64,000 nt of DNA. Origin: Cellulophaga sp. Hel_I_12 (GTDB taxonomy: Bacteria; Bacteroidota; Bacteroidia; Flavobacteriales; Flavobacteriaceae). Made by a program: the position numbers and the translations under genes. Of the stretch, positions 27,990 to 36,997 are shown one piece after another. The DNA is taken from NCBI RefSeq assembly GCF_000799565.1, contig NZ_JUHB01000001.1, positions 1,611,001 through 1,675,000 on the forward strand, in the 5' to 3' direction. Every line of letters starts with the position of its first letter. Within the stretch, counting starts at the first letter, position 1. A model generated the notes under the pieces. It was given only the letters and a program-made list of their open reading frames with translations. It had not been told where the DNA came from and searched no databases.

Positions 27990-28416
27990 TTTTCGTCATC
28001 TAAATCTAATTATTTTCTGAAAAGTAGCATCCCAAAAAACTATTAGATATTATTCTATACTACTAGGTAACGTAAGATTTAAAAAAAAGGTATACCAGCC
28101 TTCAAAAAAAATAGCATTTTTATCCATCGGTATAAAGTACTTCCGTTGAACTCTCTATTTAAATCTCCCCTGTATCGTAAAACAATTAGTCTTTTGCTTA
28201 ATTTATGGAAAGTAAAATACTAATCCTGTTTTTGCTGCGTTATTGAAATGTAATGCTCTCAGATTTCATGAACATCTTTTTCAAATATTTTATAGTTCAC
28301 ATAAAATATTCTTTTAAAAACATCGTTCTAAAAGCCGGAAGCAATAATTGCAAACAGAAAATAACAAATTACCAAACTACATTTTGTAGTTAATTTATTG
28401 AACTCAAGTCCTAATT
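27990..28416. other. Divergent intergenic region between porV and gldJ
   Basis: 427 bp of AT-rich DNA between two genes that point away from each other. It must hold both promoters. No open frame reads like part of porU or any other protein. A small inverted repeat CTACA-TTT-TGTAG lies at about 28377-28389, 28 bp before the gldJ start. Confidence 0.5.
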
Positions 28417-30072
28417 ATGAAAAAACAATTCATCAAAGTTGTACTCTCTTGTGCTGTAATCGCAGGCGGTTTTAGTAGCTGTAAAAACGCTTCTTCTTCT
28501 AAAAACACATCTAGAGCTACTGGTTGGAAAATAAACGCTAAAGAAGGTGGCTTTCAACATAATACAGATTACAAGGAGCAAGAAACTGCCCCTGGATTAG
28601 TATTTGTTGAAGGGGGTACTTTTACCAAAGGTAAGGTTCAGGATGATGTGATGCATGACTGGAATAACACGCCAACACAACAGCATGTCATGTCTTTTTA
28701 TATGGATGAAACTGAGGTAACTAATTCTATGTACTTAGAGTACTTAGATTACCTAAAAAGTGTTTATCCCCCTGAAGATCCAAGATATACAAACATTTAC
28801 ACAGGCGCCTTACCAGATACTTTAGTTTGGAGAAACCGATTAGGTTTTAACGAAACGATGACCAATAACTATTTGCGTCACCCAGCCTATGCAGAATATC
28901 CTGTGGTTGGTGTCAACTGGATTCAAGCCGTGCAATTTGCGGAGTGGAGAACAGATCGCGTTAACGAAATTATGCTCGAGAGAGAAGGGTATCTTTCTGA
29001 AGAGGCTAAGTATAAAGTTGTAAACGGGGATATCGAAGGTTCTTTTAGTACAGAGGCTTACTTAAACAGACCAGAATCTGTATATAATGGTCAAATAGAC
29101 TCTTTACAAGGAAAAATGAAGAAAGATTCTATTTCGAACTTTGCAACTCGTAGTACTGGAATTATTTTACCAGAATACAGACTACCCACAGAAACAGAAT
29201 GGGAATATGCCGCAGCTGCACAAGTTGGATCAAGAGAATACAACAACTACAGAGGTAGAAAAAAATATCCATGGGAAGGTGATTATACTAGAAATGGTCA
29301 ACGTGTTGGTCGTGGTGATCAATTAGCCAACTTTAAACAAGGAAAAGGTGATTACGGCGGAATCGCTGGTTGGTCAGACGATGGTGCTGATATTACTGCC
29401 GAAGTTAAATCATACAAACCAAATGATTTAGGCCTGTATGACATGGCTGGTAACGTAGCAGAATGGACTGCCGATGTGTATAGACCTATCGTAGACGACG
29501 AAGTAAGTGATTTTAACTATTATCGTGGAAATGTGTACATGAAAAGTGCTATTGGCGAAGACGGTAAAGTAAGTGTTATCCGAGATTCTATCGCTTACGA
29601 CACTTTACCTAATGGGAAAGTGATTGCAGTAAATTTACCAGGAGAACTTAAAATGGTCGCTGTTGATGAGCAAGAAACCTATTTACGTACAAACTTCTCT
29701 TCTAGTGATAATAGAGGCTATAGAGATGGTGAGCCAGGTTCTTCAAGATTTTATGATAAATTTAGTGATGACGAGGAAAATAAGAAGAAAATGTACAACT
29801 CTCCTACTTTTAAAGTAGAAAAAGATTCTGTTGGTAATATTTCTAGAGAATATGACAAATCAAATTACAGAACTACCTTAATTAACGATGAAGTTAGGGT
29901 TTTCAAAGGGGGTTCTTGGAGAGATAGAGCGTATTGGTTAGATCCAGCACAACGTAGATTTTTACCACAATATATGGCTACAGACTACATCGGGTTTAGA
30001 TGTGCTATGTCAAGAGTTGGTTCAAAATCGAAAACAAAAAATAAAACCGTTAGAGGTAAAAAAGCTAAATAA
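28417..30072 (+). CDS. gldJ: Gliding motility lipoprotein GldJ
   Basis: Essential lipoprotein of the flavobacterial gliding machinery; loss also destabilises GldK and type IX secretion in F. johnsoniae. The lipoprotein signal ends in FSSC. The body is an FGE/SUMF1-like fold (formylglycine-generating enzyme type): FVEGGTFTKG near residue 65, MDETEVTNSMYLEYL near 97, LPTETEWEYAAAAQ near 255 and the C-terminal FKGGSWRDRAYWLDPAQRRF with GFRCAMSRVG. At 551 aa it has GldJ size and the typical basic end. murF lies downstream, as in relatives, behind a terminator. Confidence 0.93.
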   Translation: MKKQFIKVVLSCAVIAGGFSSCKNASSSKNTSRATGWKINAKEGGFQHNTDYKEQETAPGLVFVEGGTFTKGKVQDDVMHDWNNTPTQQHVMSFYMDETEVTNSMYLEYLDYLKSVYPPEDPRYTNIYTGALPDTLVWRNRLGFNETMTNNYLRHPAYAEYPVVGVNWIQAVQFAEWRTDRVNEIMLEREGYLSEEAKYKVVNGDIEGSFSTEAYLNRPESVYNGQIDSLQGKMKKDSISNFATRSTGIILPEYRLPTETEWEYAAAAQVGSREYNNYRGRKKYPWEGDYTRNGQRVGRGDQLANFKQGKGDYGGIAGWSDDGADITAEVKSYKPNDLGLYDMAGNVAEWTADVYRPIVDDEVSDFNYYRGNVYMKSAIGEDGKVSVIRDSIAYDTLPNGKVIAVNLPGELKMVAVDEQETYLRTNFSSSDNRGYRDGEPGSSRFYDKFSDDEENKKKMYNSPTFKVEKDSVGNISREYDKSNYRTTLINDEVRVFKGGSWRDRAYWLDPAQRRFLPQYMATDYIGFRCAMSRVGSKSKTKNKTVRGKKAK

Positions 30073-30092
30073 TCGCTTCTTATATAAAAAAT

Positions 30093-30128
30093 AAAAAAAG
30101 TCCTGATGCCTGCATCAGGACTTTTTTT
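30093..30128 (+). terminator. Terminator after gldJ
   Basis: A perfect 17-bp stem (30093-30109 with 30112-30128) ending in seven T, starting 21 bp after the gldJ stop. Confidence 0.9.
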
Positions 30129-30232
30129 ATACTTTAGTTTCAAAAATGTACCTTACGGCTATTTTTAAAGTATACTCTTTGTGACCTTAAGCATACCTTA
30201 AAAAATTGCCCTACTAATGAATCTTTATTTCC

Positions 30233-31507
30233 ATGAATATTGAAAAACTATACGAGCTCTTTTTGCAGTTCCCCAACGTATCGACCGATACACGAAAAAT
30301 AACTAAAGACTGTTTATTCTTTGCTTTAAAGGGTGATCATTTTAATGGCAATTCCTATGCCCAACAAGCCATAGAAAAAGGTGCTGCCTTTGCTATTGTG
30401 GATGAAGAAGCTTTTGCTCATCACCCATCTATAATTTTAGTTCAAGACAGCCTAGAAACATTACAGCAATTAGCGAATTTTCATAGAAAAAAATCAAAAG
30501 CTAAAATTATAAGTTTAACAGGGAGTAACGGAAAAACAACGACTAAAGAGTTGATTAGCTCTGTCCTAGCGACTAGCTATAAAACCATAGCCACGGTGGG
30601 GAACTTAAACAATCATATTGGTGTTCCATTAACCTTACTCAGCATTAAAAAAAATACTGAAATCGCGATTATTGAAATGGGCGCAAACCACCAAAAAGAG
30701 ATCGAATTTCTATGTGCCATAGCGGAACCTGATTTTGGTTATATTACCAATTTCGGAAAAGCACACTTAGAGGGTTTTGGTGGTGTCGAAGGTGTTATTA
30801 AAGGAAAAAGTGAGTTGTATAATTTTATCATCGAACAAAATAGAACCATTTTTTTTAATGCTGATGATGCCATACAAGTATCCAAGTTAAATGCTTACGA
30901 AAAAAAGTATGGTTTTAGTCAAGAGAAAAATGAATACCATCATATAAAGTATATTTCTGCCGACCCTTTTGTGAAACTTCAATTTGAAGACAAAATTATA
31001 CACTCTAAATTAATCGGGGTTTATAATTTTGTAAACTGTTGTGCAGCCATCCTCATGGGTAGTTATTTTAAGGTGTCTTTTGAAAATATTAAAAAGGGAA
31101 TTGAAAATTATATACCCGTAAATAATCGTTCTCAAATCATCGATAAAAATGGCCATCAGATTATTCTAGACGCCTATAACGCTAACCCAAGTAGCATGAT
31201 CGTAGCCTTAGAGAATTTTAAAAATTTAAATGTTGATCCTAAAATTATATTTTTAGGTGATATGTTTGAACTAGGCGAAACTGCTCCCGAGGAGCATCAA
31301 GCAATTGTAGACTTAGCAAGTTCAATGCGTTTTGATACTGTCTTTTTAATTGGTAAAAATTTCGCAAAAACCAAAAATAAAGAACAAACCTTTGAAACTT
31401 TTGAAGCCTTGGCATCGTTTCTTGAAAAAAATCCCATACCAAAAAGTAATATCCTTATAAAAGGTTCTCGCGGAATGGCTTTAGAGCGACTTTTAGAACT
31501 TTTATAA
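30233..31507 (+). CDS. murF: UDP-MurNAc-tripeptide:D-alanyl-D-alanine ligase
   Basis: Adds D-Ala-D-Ala to UDP-MurNAc-tripeptide, the last cytoplasmic step of the peptidoglycan precursor. In 424 aa the N-terminal domain with VSTDTRKI binds substrate, the ATP loop GSNGKTTTKEL is at 97-107, and the Mur ligase segments EMGANHQKEIEFL and DAYNANPSSM are intact. It lies downstream of gldJ but behind its terminator. Confidence 0.93.
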   Translation: MNIEKLYELFLQFPNVSTDTRKITKDCLFFALKGDHFNGNSYAQQAIEKGAAFAIVDEEAFAHHPSIILVQDSLETLQQLANFHRKKSKAKIISLTGSNGKTTTKELISSVLATSYKTIATVGNLNNHIGVPLTLLSIKKNTEIAIIEMGANHQKEIEFLCAIAEPDFGYITNFGKAHLEGFGGVEGVIKGKSELYNFIIEQNRTIFFNADDAIQVSKLNAYEKKYGFSQEKNEYHHIKYISADPFVKLQFEDKIIHSKLIGVYNFVNCCAAILMGSYFKVSFENIKKGIENYIPVNNRSQIIDKNGHQIILDAYNANPSSMIVALENFKNLNVDPKIIFLGDMFELGETAPEEHQAIVDLASSMRFDTVFLIGKNFAKTKNKEQTFETFEALASFLEKNPIPKSNILIKGSRGMALERLLELL

Positions 31508-31515
31508 TCTTTATT

Positions 31516-31523
31516 TATCTTTG
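31516..31523 (+). promoter_or_regulatory. Candidate -7 promoter element upstream of pta
   Basis: TATCTTTG matches the Bacteroidota -7 consensus TAnnTTTG exactly. A second match (TAATTTTG) is at 31576-31583. Neither has a clear TTG at normal -33 spacing. If used, the pta mRNA would have a leader of about 150-210 bases. Confidence 0.35.
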
Positions 31524-31737
31524 TAGCCCTTACTGATGTATGATAAAAATCATATTTTAAATTAGTATTGAAAAGTAATTTTGCCATCAATCAAAAGGCA
31601 ACTTATGCCGGGTAGTTCGCTTACGTAAGCCCCGTTTGTTCATTGTGATTGGCCTCGCTTTAAGAGTTCAATTTTTTTAATTTTAACATCTCCTTTCTAG
31701 CCAAACAAAGGCTTAGGAAGATTTACAAACACCATAC

Positions 31738-33831
31738 ATGAGTAAAGCAGTTTATATTGCCACTACAGAACCCAACAGTGGAAAGTCTATTATTTCATTA
31801 GGATTAATGCAGATTTTATTAGGAAAAACAGCTAAAGTTGGGTATTTCAGACCAATTATAGAAGACTTTGAAAAAGATAAGATTGATAATCATATCAAAA
31901 CCATTTTAACTCATTTTGAAGTTGATTTAAAACCAACTGATGCCTATGCTTACACGCGAAGTGACGTAGTGAAGCTTAAAAATCAAGATAAAGATGATGA
32001 AATCATCAACCATATTATTCACAAGTTTAAAGCGATTGAAGATCAGTTTGATTTTGTTTTAGTAGAAGGTAGTGACTTTTCAACGGAGGGTAACATCATT
32101 GAGTGGGACACCAATGTGCTCATTGCAAAAAACTTAGGAATCCCTGCTATTTTAATTACAAGCGGAAAAGATAAAACGATTGAAGAGGCGGTAAGCAATT
32201 TATATATGGCTTACGATTCATTTAAAGACAAGGGTGTTGAAGTTTTAATGGTTGTTGCCAACAAAGTGGCGCAAGAAAATCGCGAACGCTTAATGACTAG
32301 CTTAAAAAACAAAGTTCCGTCTAAAGTATTGATTGGGGTCATCCCCTTAAACCCTACTTTGGGAAACCCGACTGTTAAAGAAATTGTACAAGAACTAGAA
32401 GGTAAGGTGCTTTTTGGCGAAGCACATATAAACAATCAGGTGAACGGTTTTAGTGTTGGTGCCATGCAACTGCGTAACTATTTAACCCATTTAAAAAAAG
32501 ATAGTCTTGTGATTACTCCAGGGGATAGGGCTGATATTATTTTAGGAGCGCTACAAGCAAACATCTCTTTAAATTACCCCAACCTTTCTGGCATAATACT
32601 TACGGGTGGCCTAATTCCAGAGCCCCCCATTATAAAACTTATCGAAGGGCTTTCCGATGTTATTCCTATTGTTTCCGTAGACGGGGGCACCTATGGGGTA
32701 ACCAATAAAATTGGTGCTATTAGACCGAGAATGTATGCGGAAAATACAGAGAAAATAGTTACCTCTATCCAAGAGTTCGAAAAGCACATCCCTGTAAACG
32801 AATTAACAGAACGCCTAATTACCTTTAAAGCGGAGGGTATAACTCCAAGAATGTTCCAGTATAATTTACTCAAAAGAGCAAAATCTTCAAAAAAACATAT
32901 TGTGCTACCCGAAGGAAGCGATGAACGAATTTTAATGGCTGCCAAACAATTAATCGATGCAGATGTGGTATCCCTTACGCTTTTAGGGGATGAAAAGAAT
33001 ATCAAAGCAAAAATAGCTGCCTTAGATATTGGTTTAGACACCCGTAAAATTTCTATTATCGATCCTAAAACATCGGCTAATTTTTTAGCCTACGCCACCA
33101 CCCTATTTGAACTCCGTAAACATAAAAATGTAAACTTGGCGATGGCAAAAGATTTAATGGAAGACGTATCGTATTTCGGAACTATGATGGTGCATATGGG
33201 TCATGCTGATGGTATGGTTTCTGGAGCTATTCACACCACCCAACATACTATTTTGCCAGCACTTCAGTTTATTAAAACGAGACCAGAGGTATCCATAGTA
33301 TCGTCCGTATTTTTTATGTGCTTGCCTAATCGGGTAACCATTTTTGGCGATTGCGCCATTAATCCAAACCCAAGCGCAGAGCAATTATCTGAGATTGCCA
33401 TTTCATCGGCAGCTACGAGTACTGCTTTTGGCATAGAACCCAAAATAGCGATGTTGTCCTATTCCTCGGGAGCTTCTGGCGTTGGAGAAGACGTAGATCG
33501 TGTTCGTAAAGCCACCGAAATTATACGATTAAAACGTCCAGATTTAAAAGTAGAAGGGCCTATACAATACGATGCTGCGGTAGATAGCAAAGTTGGTAAA
33601 AGTAAACTTCCGAATTCTGAAGTAGCTGGTCAGGCAAGTGTTTTTATTTTCCCAGATTTAAATACAGGAAACAACACCTATAAAGCGGTACAAAGAGAAA
33701 CAGGCGCGTTGGCCATTGGCCCCATGCTACAAGGTTTAAATAAACCTGTAAACGATTTAAGTCGTGGGTGCACGGTAGATGATATTTTCAATACCGTAAT
33801 TATTACCGCGATACAAGCACAAGGGCTTTAA
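31738..33831 (+). CDS. pta: Phosphate acetyltransferase
   Basis: Converts acetyl-CoA and phosphate to acetyl phosphate and CoA. It is the long three-domain form (697 aa): an N-terminal dethiobiotin-synthetase-like P-loop domain (TTEPNSGKS near residue 8), a central DRTGG domain (about 215-330, with TPGDRADIILGAL) and the C-terminal PTA domain from about 370 (VLPEGSDERILMAA, SYSSGASGVGEDVDRV). ackA follows after 20 bases, forming the classical acetate pathway operon. Confidence 0.94.
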   Translation: MSKAVYIATTEPNSGKSIISLGLMQILLGKTAKVGYFRPIIEDFEKDKIDNHIKTILTHFEVDLKPTDAYAYTRSDVVKLKNQDKDDEIINHIIHKFKAIEDQFDFVLVEGSDFSTEGNIIEWDTNVLIAKNLGIPAILITSGKDKTIEEAVSNLYMAYDSFKDKGVEVLMVVANKVAQENRERLMTSLKNKVPSKVLIGVIPLNPTLGNPTVKEIVQELEGKVLFGEAHINNQVNGFSVGAMQLRNYLTHLKKDSLVITPGDRADIILGALQANISLNYPNLSGIILTGGLIPEPPIIKLIEGLSDVIPIVSVDGGTYGVTNKIGAIRPRMYAENTEKIVTSIQEFEKHIPVNELTERLITFKAEGITPRMFQYNLLKRAKSSKKHIVLPEGSDERILMAAKQLIDADVVSLTLLGDEKNIKAKIAALDIGLDTRKISIIDPKTSANFLAYATTLFELRKHKNVNLAMAKDLMEDVSYFGTMMVHMGHADGMVSGAIHTTQHTILPALQFIKTRPEVSIVSSVFFMCLPNRVTIFGDCAINPNPSAEQLSEIAISSAATSTAFGIEPKIAMLSYSSGASGVGEDVDRVRKATEIIRLKRPDLKVEGPIQYDAAVDSKVGKSKLPNSEVAGQASVFIFPDLNTGNNTYKAVQRETGALAIGPMLQGLNKPVNDLSRGCTVDDIFNTVIITAIQAQGL

Positions 33832-33851
33832 CGAGATAAAAAACCAATAAA

Positions 33852-35042
33852 GTGAATATACTTATCATAAATGCTGGAAGTTCTTCCATAAAATATCAGT
33901 TGATTGAAATGCCTTCAGAAAAAATTAGTTGTGAAGGTCTTTTAGAGCGCATTGGAAGTGCTGACGCTATTTTAAATTATAAAACATCAAAAGTAACAAT
34001 TACCGATACTGTAGAAATCCTGAATCATAAATCGGGTTTAGAAAAAATTGCTGCCTTGTTATTAGATCCTGAAAAAGGCGTGATACAAAATGTAAAAGAA
34101 ATTGATGCGGTAGGGCATCGTGTGGTTCATGGAGGCAACACGTTTTATAAAACTACCCTAATCGATGCTATGGTGAAGGAAAAAATAAGGTCTTTAATTC
34201 CCTTGGCGCCTTTACATAATCCTGCCAATTTAGAAGGTATAAAACTTGCCGAACAAGTTTTTAGTCACGCTAAACAAGTGGCTATTTTCGATACTGCTTT
34301 TCATCATACCATACCTACTAAAGCAAAAAAGTTTGCCATTCCAAATGAATTCTATACCCAGCATAACATACAAGTCTATGGTTTTCATGGTACGAGTCAT
34401 AAATATGTATCCGAAAAAGCTATCGCCTATTTAGAAAAAGAGCAGTCGAAAATTATTACTATTCACCTAGGAAACGGCTGTAGCATGACGGCGGTTCAAA
34501 ATGGAAAAAGTGTAGCTCATTCTATGGGTTTTGCACCATCAAACGGATTAATTATGGGTACGCGAAGTGGCGATATTGACCATTCGCTCATAACGTATAT
34601 GGTTCAAAAATTAGGCTATAGTTTAGAAGAGGTACATACGATACTAATCAAAAAAAGCGGTATGCTAGGCTTAACAGGCTATAGCGATTTAAGAGATATA
34701 CAGGCAGAAGCCGAAAAAGGGAATGAAGATTGTATGTTGGCTTTGGCCATGAACGCGTACCGAATTAAACAATATATAGGCTCATATGCTGCTATTATGA
34801 ATGGCTTAGATGCTATTGTATTTACAGCAGGTATTGGAGAAAATTCTGCTGTTATAAGAGCTTTAGTTTGTGAAGAAATGGACTATTTAGGCCTGCAGCT
34901 TAACGAAAGTAAAAACAATACAAGAGCTAGCGAATTAAGAGAAATTAATGCTGCTGCTTCAAAAACTAAAATTTTGGTCATACCAACAAATGAAGAATTG
35001 GAGATTGCCAAGCAGACGTATAATTTAGTGGTTAGTGGTTAG
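33852..35042 (+). CDS. ackA: Acetate kinase
   Basis: Makes ATP and acetate from acetyl phosphate. The start is GTG at 33852 (reads VNILIINAGSSSIKY), the conserved beginning of the family; there is no better start. Motifs: HRVVHGG near 94, FDTAFHHTIP near 147, FHGTSHKYV near 179 and TAGIGENSAVIR near 325. It has 396 aa. The last codons are made by a 7-bp tandem repeat (TTAGTGG, 35025-35055) that also supplies the stop codon TAG, so the C-terminus NLVVSG may vary among strains. Confidence 0.94.
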   Translation: MNILIINAGSSSIKYQLIEMPSEKISCEGLLERIGSADAILNYKTSKVTITDTVEILNHKSGLEKIAALLLDPEKGVIQNVKEIDAVGHRVVHGGNTFYKTTLIDAMVKEKIRSLIPLAPLHNPANLEGIKLAEQVFSHAKQVAIFDTAFHHTIPTKAKKFAIPNEFYTQHNIQVYGFHGTSHKYVSEKAIAYLEKEQSKIITIHLGNGCSMTAVQNGKSVAHSMGFAPSNGLIMGTRSGDIDHSLITYMVQKLGYSLEEVHTILIKKSGMLGLTGYSDLRDIQAEAEKGNEDCMLALAMNAYRIKQYIGSYAAIMNGLDAIVFTAGIGENSAVIRALVCEEMDYLGLQLNESKNNTRASELREINAAASKTKILVIPTNEELEIAKQTYNLVVSG

Positions 35043-35055
35043 TGGTTAGTGGTTA
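35025..35055 (+). repeat. Heptanucleotide tandem repeat across the ackA stop
   Basis: TTAGTGG repeated four times plus three bases (TTA). The stop codon TAG of ackA at 35040-35042 lies inside the third-to-fourth unit junction region. Confidence 0.9.
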
Positions 35056-35271
35056 AAAAAATATGATCATAAAAGCAGGGGTTACATAATTTTGAAGTGT
35101 ATGTATTTAAGCTTTATTCTATGGTTAGCTCCGTGAATTGTTTGTGTAAGTCTGCGAAATAGCTATCACACGGCGTTGCGCTGCGTAAAAATGAGCTGCA
35201 CAAAAAGTGAAGGTATGAGATAAAAATAATATCGTTCGTTGAAAATGAAAAATTATTCAATTAAACAGGTT

Positions 35272-35279
35272 TACCTTTG
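35272..35279 (+). promoter_or_regulatory. Candidate -7 promoter element of the exonuclease III gene
   Basis: TACCTTTG fits TAnnTTTG and lies 36 bp before the ATG of the gene at 35316. A TTG at 35239-35241 is farther upstream than the usual 17-23 bases. Confidence 0.4.
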
Positions 35280-35315
35280 GATATTTTAGATATTAGACCC
35301 TAAAACAGATGAGAT

Positions 35316-36083
35316 ATGAAAATAATTTCTTGGAATGTAAATGGTATTCGAGCCTCAGTAAAAAAAGATTTTTTTGAGGATATTGAAAAAATGGATGCTG
35401 CCATCTTGTGTTTGCAGGAAACCAAAGCGCAAGATGATGAAGTTTTAGCGGCTTTAGCACCACTAGACACGTTCAGCATTAATTCTAATTCGGCCCTTCA
35501 AAAAGGCTATTCTGGAACAACAATAGTTAGTAAGGAAAAAGTTAAGAGCATCATGCCTGATATGGGTATTGATGAACATGATGCCGAAGGTCGTGTTATA
35601 TGCGCGGAATATGAAAACTTCTATTTGGTCAATGTATACGTGCCAAATTCCGGCCAAAAACTAGAGCGTTTAGACTATAGAAAACAATGGGATAGCGATT
35701 TTCTGAAGTATTTAAAAAACTTAGAAAAAACAAAACCAGTCATCGTTTGTGGCGATTTTAATGTAGCCCATAAAGCTATCGATCTAAAAAACGACAAGAG
35801 CAACTACAACAAAACAGCAGGCTATACCCAAGTTGAGATAGATGGGATGGATAATTTTATCCAAGCTGGTTTTGTGGATGCCTTTCGAATGTTATATCCT
35901 GAAGAAATTGCCTATACTTTTTGGAGCTACCGCTTTAAATCACGGGAACGCAATACGGGTTGGCGTATTGATTATTTTTTAGTCAGCAAATCAATTGCAG
36001 ATAAGGTAAAAGATGCAAAGATATATAGTACTATTATGGGTTCTGACCACTGCCCTATTGGCTTGGAGGTAGATTTTAGGTAA
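35316..36083 (+). CDS. xth: Exodeoxyribonuclease III (AP endonuclease)
   Basis: Base-excision repair nuclease that cuts at abasic sites and trims 3' ends. In 255 aa the ExoIII/APE1 fold is complete: MKIISWNVNGIRASV at the start, metal-binding Glu in LQETKAQDDE, GDFNVAHKAIDL, and the catalytic SDHCPIGLEV at the end. It stands alone. Confidence 0.93.
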   Translation: MKIISWNVNGIRASVKKDFFEDIEKMDAAILCLQETKAQDDEVLAALAPLDTFSINSNSALQKGYSGTTIVSKEKVKSIMPDMGIDEHDAEGRVICAEYENFYLVNVYVPNSGQKLERLDYRKQWDSDFLKYLKNLEKTKPVIVCGDFNVAHKAIDLKNDKSNYNKTAGYTQVEIDGMDNFIQAGFVDAFRMLYPEEIAYTFWSYRFKSRERNTGWRIDYFLVSKSIADKVKDAKIYSTIMGSDHCPIGLEVDFR

Positions 36084-36286
36084 AGTAAATACTTAAAGAG
36101 AAGGAGTCCAAAATAGGAATGACGCTAGTTTACATTTTATTCGTACTAGGTTCCGAAAATTGCATAGAAACATCGGTTTGAGAAATTGTTTATTAAAGAG
36201 TAAAGTATTCCCGAAAATTGGGCGTATCTAGAACTTCTTTTAACCTAAATCAGTTCTCGAATCCTTGAAAAAGACATTAGAGCCTT

Positions 36287-36316
36287 AGCTCCCCTCCTTT
36301 GGAGGGGTTGGGAGGC
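36287..36316. repeat. GC-rich palindromic repeat, copy 1
   Basis: Contains a 17-base palindrome (CCCCTCCTTTGGAGGGG, 36291-36307) followed by TTGGGAGG. It is far more GC-rich than its surroundings. It lies just past the end of the DUF2892 gene. Related elements are at 37038-37064 and 40241-40269. Confidence 0.75.
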
Positions 36317-36328
36317 CAAAATCAATCT

Positions 36329-36535
36329 CTAATTACTGCAGCTAACAGGTCCTTTTTTGACCCCTAATTTCTGCAAAATAGTTTCTAGCAGACACCATTT
36401 TGTAAAGGCAGACTGTATTAAATTAAGGCCAATAAAAACCGTGAACCACATCCAATTTGGACTTACGTAAACACTAAGCACTACGCTTAACAATACCATG
36501 ACACCAACAATAACTCTAAAATACGTATTTAACAT
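36329..36535 (-). CDS. DUF2892 family small membrane protein
   Basis: A 68-residue protein with two hydrophobic segments (about 8-25 and 28-45) and a conserved-looking WCLLETILQKLGVKK end, as in the DUF2892 / YgaP membrane-domain family. YgaP-type proteins usually carry a rhodanese domain, which is absent here. Function unknown. It is the last gene of the efflux operon, 17 bases after the PII-like gene. Confidence 0.75.
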   Translation of the reverse strand: MLNTYFRVIVGVMVLLSVVLSVYVSPNWMWFTVFIGLNLIQSAFTKWCLLETILQKLGVKKGPVSCSN

Positions 36536-36552
36536 TTTAATTAATTTTAAGT

Positions 36553-36858
36553 TTATATACTTCTTTCAATAGGAACCACAACCGCTTTTATCGGGTTGTT
36601 TGTTTCTAAATTTTTATTGAATTTTTCAATCAATTCAAATAAGGCATCAATATTTATATCTTCTGTAAACGAAAAAAATAAATTCGATGCTACACCTTTC
36701 TTCTCACTCGGAAACCAACTTGATGTTTTTACCACCGAAGTAGGATTTTTAAAACCATCAATATCAGAACTGCTAAAGCTCTCAATATTGGCTTTTTTAA
36801 ATAGTGTCAGAATATCTTTTTCGAATTCCTCCACCACGGTTACAATTAATAGTTTCAT
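36553..36858 (-). CDS. PII-like small protein of the efflux operon
   Basis: 101 aa. The opening MKLLIVTVVEEFEKDILTLF, a central strand with SFTEDINIDALFELI, and the ending IKAVVVPIERSI give the beta-alpha-beta order of PII/GlnB-like ferredoxin folds. Family proteins of this kind (for example those labelled DUF3240 or 'P-II family') occur next to metal-type RND pumps. The T-loop tyrosine motif of true GlnB is not recognisable, so it is not a nitrogen regulator in the classical sense. It lies 139 bp after the RND permease and before the DUF2892 gene. A role in modulating the pump is inference. Confidence 0.7.
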   Translation of the reverse strand: MKLLIVTVVEEFEKDILTLFKKANIESFSSSDIDGFKNPTSVVKTSSWFPSEKKGVASNLFFSFTEDINIDALFELIEKFNKNLETNNPIKAVVVPIERSI

Positions 36859-36997
36859 AGCTAAAATTTTAATTCATTCCCAAGAAGTAGGGAATTTGTT
36901 TATTTTTTAATATCTCTGTACACTTCCTGCAAGTGCTCATTTTTTTTATCAGTATCAGTCCTTCCACTTTTGCTAAGCATAGTAGATATGTCTGTGG

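Noticed and set aside
31600..31680. Possible tRNA or structured RNA before pta
   Set aside because: GC-richer patches and a short palindrome occur, but no cloverleaf or known riboswitch pattern could be folded by eye.
35025..35055. Possible CRISPR or minisatellite array
   Set aside because: Units are seven bases with no spacers, so it is a simple tandem repeat.
36596..36910. Plus-strand open frame opposite the PII-like gene
   Set aside because: The minus-strand frame gives a compact fold-like protein in an operon; this one is a shadow.
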